This document shows, piece by piece, positions 1 to 4,895 of a stretch of 20,015 bases of DNA. The first letter of the stretch is position 1, and each line of letters begins with the position of its first letter. Under the pieces are notes generated by a model, which was given only the letters and a program-made list of their open reading frames with translations, was not told where the DNA came from and did no database searches. Origin of the DNA: Candidatus Saccharibacteria bacterium UBA7683 (GTDB lineage Bacteria; Patescibacteriota; Saccharimonadia; Saccharimonadales; UBA7683). Both the position numbers and the translations under genes were made by a program. Location: contig DLGX01000072.1 of NCBI GenBank assembly GCA_002482925.1, positions 1-20,015 of the forward strand, read 5' to 3'.

Positions 1-2
1 TT

Positions 3-224
3 GCAGATGAACCAACTGGAAACCTCGATTCTGTAACAGGTGCTAAAATTGAGAAGCTTTTGTTCGACTATAATAAAAAGAAGAACGTGACTCTCATTAT
101 TGTTACCCATGACGACGAACTTGCAGCAAAGTGCGACATTCGAATTTATGTAAAAGACGGTGAGATTGCCAGAATTGAAGAATCAGCAGCTTCAACTGTC
201 AGAGCGAAGAAGGTGCAACTATGA
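3..224 (+). CDS. ABC transporter ATP-binding protein, 3' end only (MacB/LolD type)
   Basis: This is the last 73 codons of an ATPase whose N-terminal part lies outside the window. The fragment opens inside the Walker B/D-loop region (ADEPTGNLD) and continues to the H-loop histidine (IIVTHDDELA), a typical end for the MacB/LolD/FtsE family. The Walker A, Q-loop and signature motifs are missing only because of the window edge. The stop overlaps the start of the following permease gene by four bases (ATGA), so the two are almost certainly translationally coupled and form one transporter. The ATPase would power the permease from the cytoplasmic face of the membrane. The first 28 bases are identical to part of ftsE further along the window. 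The family assignment is secure; the substrate is unknown. Confidence 0.93.
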   Translation, partial: ADEPTGNLDSVTGAKIEKLLFDYNKKKNVTLIIVTHDDELAAKCDIRIYVKDGEIARIEESAASTVRAKKVQL

Positions 225-1588
225 AAATAGCAGATATAACTCGAAGAGCAGGGCGTAGTTTAAGGCACGCAAAGGTCCGAACAATACTTACCGCACTGGC
301 AATTGGTGTTGGTGCTTTCACGCTAACACTAACGATTGCAGCAAGTACTGGCGCAAAAGTATTCATTGACCAAGTTATTAGTGATAATTTTGATCCTGCC
401 GAACTGATTGTCACAAAAGACGATCAGGTACTAGGCAATGGCGATACTAGCAAGCCGCGTGAATATGATTCTAATTTTGGGGCATCGCTTAGCAATGCTG
501 GCGCGATTACGCAGGTGAAACGCCTAGACCAAGCTGATCTTGAAAAGATACGAAATACCGAAGGGGTTGAACTTGTTCGTGAAGGTGTGAGCGTCAACGC
601 AAGCTACATTACGAGACCTGGCCAGAAAAAGTATATTGCAACGTTACAGGCAACGAGTCCTGCGCAAAAACCAGAGCTTCTTGCAGGCACAAAGAGCGGG
701 AATCTAGAAGATAATCAGATACTTCTGCCAGAAGGATACTTAAGCTCACTTGGTTTTAAAGATGCAACGTCCGCACTCAACCAAACAGTAACAATAGCAG
801 TTCGGAAATCTGTTAGCTCAGCTGAGCTTGCAAAACAACTAACCAATGGAGCAACACAAGAACAGCTTGCCGCACTTAGCGCAGGTACACTAGTAAACGA
901 AGAATTTGTGATCACGAGCGTACTTAAAAAGCCAGTTACTGCACAGCCGGGTACTGAGCTATATCTTTTTGTTAATAACGCTACCGCGCTTCGTTTGAAT
1001 GATGTAACTACCCAAGGAACTGAAGATTATCAAAAGTATCCGTCTGTTTACGCAAAAGTAAAAGATGGGGAAGATTCAGAAAAGCTTAAAGCGGTTCAAG
1101 AGCGGCTAAAAAACCTTGGCTATACGACATTGTCGGTAGAGGAAACGCAGAAGTTTTTACTGCAATTTATTAGCATATTACAAGGTATAGTAATTGGCTT
1201 TGCATTCCTAGCAGTTATTGCCTCTGTATTCGGTGTTATCAACACGCAGTACATAAGTGTACTTGAGCGTACACAACAGATTGGCCTCATGAAAGCTCTC
1301 GGTATGCGTCGACGTGATATTGCATGGCTGTTTAGGTTCGAAGCAGCGTGGATTGGCCTACTTGGCGGATCGTTGGGTGCTGGACTTGCCTTTATACTTG
1401 GAACTCTATTAAATCCGGTCATAACGAAGGCAATCGAGCTAGGAGAAGGCAACAAGCTCTTAATATTTGAAGCCGCTCCAATTCTGACACTTATTTTAGG
1501 GCTAATGCTAGTTGCTATACTTGCAGGTATACTGCCTGCACGAAAAGCAGGGAAACTCGATCCTGTAGAAGCGCTCCGCACCGAATAA
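221..1588 (+). CDS. ABC transporter permease, MacB/FtsX-like
   Basis: A 455-residue membrane protein with the MacB/LolC/FtsX permease topology. One helix lies near the N-terminus (about residues 20-44). A large extracytoplasmic domain follows (about 45-310), and three helices close the protein (about 312-340, 372-397 and 418-442). Family hallmarks are the segment between helices 2 and 3 (LERTQQIGLMKALGMRRRDI) and the terminal PARKAGKLDPVEALRTE, which contacts the ATPase in this family. It overlaps the partial ATPase gene upstream by four bases, and together they would make a homodimeric mechanotransmission-type ABC system, a class used for lipoprotein, peptide or efflux functions. No membrane-fusion partner gene is visible downstream. 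The substrate cannot be deduced from this window. Confidence 0.9.
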   Translation: MKIADITRRAGRSLRHAKVRTILTALAIGVGAFTLTLTIAASTGAKVFIDQVISDNFDPAELIVTKDDQVLGNGDTSKPREYDSNFGASLSNAGAITQVKRLDQADLEKIRNTEGVELVREGVSVNASYITRPGQKKYIATLQATSPAQKPELLAGTKSGNLEDNQILLPEGYLSSLGFKDATSALNQTVTIAVRKSVSSAELAKQLTNGATQEQLAALSAGTLVNEEFVITSVLKKPVTAQPGTELYLFVNNATALRLNDVTTQGTEDYQKYPSVYAKVKDGEDSEKLKAVQERLKNLGYTTLSVEETQKFLLQFISILQGIVIGFAFLAVIASVFGVINTQYISVLERTQQIGLMKALGMRRRDIAWLFRFEAAWIGLLGGSLGAGLAFILGTLLNPVITKAIELGEGNKLLIFEAAPILTLILGLMLVAILAGILPARKAGKLDPVEALRTE

Positions 1589-1594
1589 CCTTAC

Positions 1595-1622
1595 TTGCAC
1601 CTCCTTAAAAACTGGTTATACT
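1595..1622 (+). promoter_or_regulatory. Probable promoter for the 394-aa membrane-anchored protein
   Basis: TTGCAC (1595-1600) and TATACT (1617-1622) are separated by 16 bases and lie in the 60-base gap after the permease gene. Transcription would begin near 1629, about 20 bases before the start codon, leaving room for the strong SD. The -10 is good (5/6) and the -35 is weak (3/6). It suggests the downstream gene is transcribed independently of the ABC operon. Confidence 0.5.
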
Positions 1623-1648
1623 TAGAATTAACGTAAAGGAGGGGTGTA

Positions 1649-2833
1649 ATGGACGAGCAGAAAACTAATGAGGCAACTAATAATGAGCCAGTTGTGCAAC
1701 CACAGCCAAGTATTTCTGGATCTCCAGATGTCTCACCAGTGCCACAAGTAGGCCCACAGCTAAACTTCGCACCAGCAAAGAAGTCAAAAAAGATGCTGTT
1801 TATAGGCATCGTTCTAGCAGTAATTGTACTTGCGGGCGTGGTGCTTGCTGGCGCATATGTTTACATGAACAATAAACCCGAAAAAGTACTCGCAGACGCA
1901 CTTGCTAATACTGCGAGCGACCTTTTAGACAAAAAACCGTCTTCGACAATAGGCGAACTTTCTTTTGAATCAAAAGGCGATAACCCAGCGAAAGTTAGCA
2001 TAAAGTTCGACGGAAAATCGTCTGGTGAAAATGGTCAAGGTAGCGCAGACGTAACAGTTACCTTTGCGGGTAAAACATATAATGTTAAAACTTCGGGCGT
2101 GGTATTTGGTGAAGATGAGCTGTACTTCAAAATAGAAAATCTCAAGCAAACACTAAACACACTAGTAGCCAGCCAGCCTGAGTTTAGTTTGTATACAAGT
2201 ACGCTCGATCCAATTATTTCAAAGCTTGATAATAAATGGGTTAAGATTACAAAAGATGATTTAAAGCAGCTTGGCATGGCAGACGAACAAAAAGTAGATA
2301 AGTGTACTGCCGCAGTTCAAAATCTCAAGCTTTCTAAAGACGATAAAAAGCAACTTAAAAAACTATTTAAAGAAAACCAATTTATTGTTGCTAGCGAAAA
2401 ACTTAAAACTGAAAAAGCTTCAGATGAATCAAGCTTCCACTATAAGTTAGATTTTAACGATAAAGCAGCTGAAGGTTTTGCAAAACAAGTTATAGAAATG
2501 AAATCATTCGCTACGCTTAAGCAAGATTGTGAAATTAGCCAAAAGAATATTGAAGAAAGTTTTAAGAACGAAAGTCCTACAACCAAAGATGACGATGTTA
2601 AACCAGTAGTAGAACTGTGGGTTGGCAAAAAATCTCGACGACCAACCAAGTTCAAAGTAACAGCGAGTGATAAAGAATTTGCACTCGACTTCAACACTGA
2701 AATAAAACTAGATGCCAAGAACATAACAGTTGAAAAACCAACAGATTCGATTTCGGTAAATGAACTGAAAGCTGAGTTTGAAAAACTCGTGCCTTCTAGC
2801 ACAACAAGCACAACCGATTTCCAAGATTTGTAG
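1649..2833 (+). CDS. Unrecognised single-pass membrane protein with large extracytoplasmic domain
   Basis: I do not recognise this 394-residue protein. The first 40 residues are polar and rich in Pro, Gln and Ser. A Lys-rich patch (APAKKSKK) precedes one hydrophobic helix (about 49-72), and the remaining 320 residues are hydrophilic, Lys/Asp/Glu/Ser-rich and presumably outside the cell (N-in, C-out). There is no lipobox and no evident signal-peptidase site, so the protein should stay anchored. Two cysteines in the outer domain (219 and 294) could form a disulfide. The domain alternates beta-like stretches with charged helices, loosely reminiscent of LppX/LolA-like lipid-binding folds, but I see no diagnostic motif and would not assign it. 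The start is set by a strong SD (AAAGGAGGGG, 1635-1644) ending four bases before ATG. A private promoter and a clear terminator make it a single-gene unit. Confidence 0.85.
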   Translation: MDEQKTNEATNNEPVVQPQPSISGSPDVSPVPQVGPQLNFAPAKKSKKMLFIGIVLAVIVLAGVVLAGAYVYMNNKPEKVLADALANTASDLLDKKPSSTIGELSFESKGDNPAKVSIKFDGKSSGENGQGSADVTVTFAGKTYNVKTSGVVFGEDELYFKIENLKQTLNTLVASQPEFSLYTSTLDPIISKLDNKWVKITKDDLKQLGMADEQKVDKCTAAVQNLKLSKDDKKQLKKLFKENQFIVASEKLKTEKASDESSFHYKLDFNDKAAEGFAKQVIEMKSFATLKQDCEISQKNIEESFKNESPTTKDDDVKPVVELWVGKKSRRPTKFKVTASDKEFALDFNTEIKLDAKNITVEKPTDSISVNELKAEFEKLVPSSTTSTTDFQDL

Positions 2834-2861
2834 TATAATAAGATAAAACAAACAAGCGGGA

Positions 2862-2893
2862 AGAGCTGGCATAAAGCCGGCTCTTTTTGTTTT
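2862..2893 (+). terminator. Rho-independent terminator after the 394-aa membrane protein gene
   Basis: A nine-base-pair stem (2862-2870 with 2876-2884, one G-U pair) closes an ATAAA loop and is followed by TTTTTGTTTT-type sequence. This is the clearest intrinsic terminator in the window, and it separates the gene upstream from the serS transcription unit. Confidence 0.9.
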
Positions 2894-2907
2894 CACAGGT
2901 ATTAAAA

Positions 2908-2936
2908 ATGACTAGTTTCTACATCTGATGTATACT
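2908..2936 (+). promoter_or_regulatory. Probable promoter of the serS leader and serS
   Basis: ATGACT (2908-2913, 4/6 to the -35 consensus) and TATACT (2931-2936, 5/6 to the -10 consensus) are spaced by exactly 17 bases. They lie just downstream of a terminator and upstream of serS. The expected start of transcription, near 2943-2944, falls on the ATG of a 12-codon reading frame, leaving a leader of about 120 bases before serS. Confidence 0.6.
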
Positions 2937-2943
2937 AAAAACC

Positions 2944-2979
2944 ATGTACAAGATACGTTCGTCAGGATTGACTCGCTAA
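2944..2979 (+). CDS. Putative 11-aa leader peptide upstream of serS
   Basis: ATG followed by ten sense codons and TAA encodes MYKIRSSGLTR. Two serine codons stand side by side (TCG TCA, 2959-2964). There is no SD; the ATG sits seven bases after the -10 box, the same geometry as several apparently leaderless genes in this window. The stop codon lies inside a hairpin (2970-3012). Position, length and tandem Ser codons just before the seryl-tRNA synthetase gene fit a leader peptide that senses charged tRNA-Ser. This is inference from sequence only; short frames arise by chance. Confidence 0.4.
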   Translation: MYKIRSSGLTR

Positions 2980-3012
2980 GCCATCTCATCGATGCGCTTT
3001 AGTGGATGAGTC
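2970..3012 (+). promoter_or_regulatory. Hairpin in the serS 5' leader with a competing alternative stem
   Basis: The main fold has an outer stem (GACTC 2970-2974 with GAGTC 3008-3012) and a middle stem (CTAAGC 2976-2981 with GCTTTAG 2996-3002, one bulge). A top stem (CATC 2982-2985 with GATG 2991-2994) closes a five-base loop. A mutually exclusive stem is possible between CTCATC (2985-2990) and GATGAG (3005-3010). No U-tract follows, so it is not an intrinsic terminator. The last codons and stop of the putative leader peptide lie within the left arm, so a ribosome there would change the fold. Confidence 0.45.
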
Positions 3013-3062
3013 CAAAAACAGATGAACTTATAACTTAAACTGAAGAAAAAGGAATAGTTTAC

Positions 3063-4307
3063 ATGCTAGACATGCAGTTCATACGAGAAAATCAAAAAGT
3101 AATCAGAAACACAGTTGCTGCCAAAAACGTATCAGTTGATATCGACAGATTGTTAACGGTAGATGAAAGACGGCGCGAACTTCTGCAAGAAATTGAAAAA
3201 CTTCGCAAAGCAAAGAACGAAACCGCTGCACAGATGAAAAATGGCCAGCCTTCACCTGAACTAATTGCAGAAGGCAAGCGAATTAAAGAAACACTAGTAA
3301 CACTTGAAGCCGAGTACGGGCCAGCCCAGAAAGAATACGAAGAACTGCTTAATGAAGTTCCTAACTTGTTTTCTGAAGACACACCGCTTGGTGGAGAAGA
3401 AGCTAATCAATCACTTAAAACTTGGGGCGAAGCCAAAAAAACAAGTGCAAAAGATCACCTGAGCTGGTTATTAGAACGCGACTTAGTAGATTTTGAACGT
3501 GGAGCAAAGGTTGCCGGTAGCAAGTTCTATTATTCAAAAGGCGATTTAGTACAGCTTGAAATGGCGCTGACTCAGTATGCATTTCAAAAAGGAATCGAAC
3601 ACGGTTTTACACCAATGATTGTGCCAAATATGGTTAACAGCGAAGTTATCGGCGGAACTGGCTATGCACCACGAGGCGAAGAAAAGCAGATATATTCAAT
3701 TGCAGGCGAAGATCTTCACCTTATTGCTACTGCTGAAATTCCACTAACTGCATATCATAAAGATGAAATTTTAGATCTTGAAAGTCTTCCGCTTCTTTAT
3801 ATAGGCTGGAGTCCTTGTTACCGAATGGAAGCAGGCGCAGGCGGTAAGCACAGTAAAGGAATCTTCCGCGTCCACCAGTTTTACAAGGTAGAGCTATATG
3901 TTTTCTGCGTGCCAGAACAAAGCGCCCAGTGGCATGAAAAACTCTTAGCACTCGGCGAAGAGATTCTACAAGATCTAGAAATTCCATACCAGCAGCTTGC
4001 CATTGCAGCAGGAGATTTAGGTGCGCCCGCCTATAAAAAATTCGACCTCGAATATTGGAGTCCTGTTGACGGCGAATACCGTGAACTTACAAGTTGTTCA
4101 AATGTAACTGACTATCAAGCCAGGCGGCTTAATATTCGATATCGAACAACAGAAGGTAAGGTGGAGTACGTTCATACGCTTAACAACACCGCAATGGTTT
4201 CAAGCCGCGGCCCGATAGCAATTATTGAAAACAATCAGCAAGAAGATGGCTCTGTAAAAATTCCTAAAGTGTTACAGCCATTTATGGGTGGCAAAGAAAA
4301 GATTTAG
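3063..4307 (+). CDS. serS: Serine--tRNA ligase
   Basis: A class II seryl-tRNA synthetase of 414 residues, near the usual bacterial length. It activates serine with ATP and charges tRNA-Ser (and tRNA-Sec where present) in the cytoplasm. The N-terminal third is the long coiled-coil arm that reads the tRNA-Ser variable arm (about residues 28-110). The catalytic core holds the TAE serine-binding element (IATAEIPLT), motif 2 (from about residue 253, YRMEAGAGGKHSKGIFRVHQF) and motif 3 (about 375-405, with AIIENNQQEDGSVKIPKVLQ). Motif 3 begins LNNTAMVSSR, whereas many bacterial enzymes have LNGSGLAVGR; the catalytic arginine is kept. The start is set by AAGGA (3049-3053) nine bases before ATG. The gene is preceded by its own promoter, a possible Ser-rich leader peptide and a hairpin, which suggests control by serine or charged tRNA supply. 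Confidence 0.98.
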   Translation: MLDMQFIRENQKVIRNTVAAKNVSVDIDRLLTVDERRRELLQEIEKLRKAKNETAAQMKNGQPSPELIAEGKRIKETLVTLEAEYGPAQKEYEELLNEVPNLFSEDTPLGGEEANQSLKTWGEAKKTSAKDHLSWLLERDLVDFERGAKVAGSKFYYSKGDLVQLEMALTQYAFQKGIEHGFTPMIVPNMVNSEVIGGTGYAPRGEEKQIYSIAGEDLHLIATAEIPLTAYHKDEILDLESLPLLYIGWSPCYRMEAGAGGKHSKGIFRVHQFYKVELYVFCVPEQSAQWHEKLLALGEEILQDLEIPYQQLAIAAGDLGAPAYKKFDLEYWSPVDGEYRELTSCSNVTDYQARRLNIRYRTTEGKVEYVHTLNNTAMVSSRGPIAIIENNQQEDGSVKIPKVLQPFMGGKEKI

Positions 4308-4310
4308 ATC

Positions 4311-4400
4311 TCAGATAGAAGCAAATAGTAAATAGAACAGAGATCTGTGGGGTTTAGAAACGAATCTAGTCGCTATTTGCTAAAATCTATTTGCTGGATC
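4311..4400. repeat. Palindromic repeat element, copy 1 (serS-hpf spacer)
   Basis: The left arm AGCAAATAGTAAATAG (4320-4335), followed by AACAGAG (4336-4342), and the right arm CTATTTGCTAAAATCT (4373-4388) match arms of a second element at 17680-17755 at 15 of 16 bases each. The nine-base core AGCAAATAG pairs with CTATTTGCT, which occurs twice in the right arm (4373-4381 and 4387-4395). Outer AGATC/GATCT ends may extend the hairpin. It lies between serS and the hpf promoter and could also act as the serS terminator. It is a dispersed palindromic (REP-like) unit by appearance; its copy number outside the window is unknown. Confidence 0.65.
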
Positions 4401-4405
4401 TACGG

Positions 4406-4411
4406 TATAAT
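4406..4411 (+). promoter_or_regulatory. -10 box of hpf
   Basis: A perfect TATAAT lies 24 bases before the hpf ATG, immediately after the palindromic repeat. No good -35 is visible at 16-18 bases; the sequence there belongs to the repeat's right arm. Transcription would start near 4418, leaving a short leader with an SD. Confidence 0.5.
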
Positions 4412-4435
4412 AGAACTACAAACAAAAGGAGCAAA

Positions 4436-4804
4436 ATGATTTCACACATAGACATTTCTGGTATTCACTACGAACTAAGCGAAGATTTAAAAAAATACAC
4501 AGTGCGAAAGGTCAGCAAGCTTGACCGGTTCGTTCCGCGACATGCAAGAAAGAGCATGCACGTAGAAGTAAAACTTTCCGAGCTGAAAACCAAGAGTGAT
4601 AGAAACCAGTGTGAAATTATTGTGCACCTGCCAGATCAACAGGTTATGGCAAAAGAATCTACCGTGAATATGTTTGCGGCAATAGACATTGTCGAAACCA
4701 AAATTAAAAATCAATTAAAAAAATACAAAGATCTTCATGGTGGTGATAAGCAAGATCATCGCGGTAAGCTCCGCCGTTTTTTCCGCAACCAGCGTAATTC
4801 TTAA
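4436..4804 (+). CDS. hpf: Short ribosome hibernation-promoting factor (S30AE/HPF-YfiA family)
   Basis: A 122-residue protein of the S30AE family, which binds the 30S decoding channel and keeps idle ribosomes inactive in stationary or starved cells. The fold is indicated by the N-terminal ISGIHYELSEDLKKY strand-helix, the middle HVEVKLSEL and CEIIVHLPD strands, and the second helix (AAIDIVETKIKNQLKKY). The C-terminus is a basic tail (GKLRRFFRNQR). It lacks the C-terminal dimerisation domain of long HPFs, so it resembles short YfiA/HPF. An in-frame TTG at 4391 would add 15 residues, but that region lies inside the repeat and promoter; ATG 4436 has the SD AAAAGGAG four bases upstream. Its position just before secA matches B. 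subtilis yvyD-secA. Confidence 0.93.
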   Translation: MISHIDISGIHYELSEDLKKYTVRKVSKLDRFVPRHARKSMHVEVKLSELKTKSDRNQCEIIVHLPDQQVMAKESTVNMFAAIDIVETKIKNQLKKYKDLHGGDKQDHRGKLRRFFRNQRNS

Positions 4805-4824
4805 AAGTTTCCTAGAACTCTTTT
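4803..4824 (+). terminator. Weak hairpin after hpf
   Basis: AAAAG (4803-4807) can pair with CTTTT (4820-4824) and TTC with GAA further in, giving a small A/T-based hairpin over the hpf stop codon. The T run is only four bases, so termination would be weak. Confidence 0.25.
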
Positions 4825-4843
4825 AGATCATACTCGTTTGGCG

Positions 4844-4849
4844 TACAAT
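4844..4849 (+). promoter_or_regulatory. Candidate -10 box for secA
   Basis: TACAAT matches the variant -10 seen before ftsE and the S41 gene and lies 46 bases ahead of the secA start. No convincing -35 is present. secA may also be co-transcribed with hpf. Confidence 0.3.
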
Positions 4850-4895
4850 GGTAAGGTTATATTGAGGTATTTTTAGAGAGGGAAGTTATACTTAC

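Noticed and set aside
1120..1581. 153-codon minus-strand reading frame inside the permease gene
   Set aside because: It is a shadow of the permease in another frame: Ser/Ala/Pro-rich, no family features, no start signals and fully overlapped by a well-supported gene.
2440..2811. 123-codon minus-strand frame inside the 394-aa gene
   Set aside because: Low-complexity Ser/Leu/Phe composition typical of antisense of Lys/Glu-rich coding sequence, with no SD or -10 in position.
2834..2839. Perfect TATAAT right after the stop codon of the 394-aa gene
   Set aside because: No -35 or extended -10 is present, and a transcript starting there would meet the terminator at 2862-2893 almost at once.
2834..3062. 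The longest gene-free stretch (229 bases) as a T-box riboswitch for serS
   Set aside because: No T-box TGGNACCGCG-type bulge or specifier loop arrangement is visible; the leader-peptide/hairpin reading fits better.
4391..4435. TTG start adding 15 residues to hpf
   Set aside because: The segment contains the repeat arm and the TATAAT box; ATG 4436 has a good SD and gives the normal family N-terminus.
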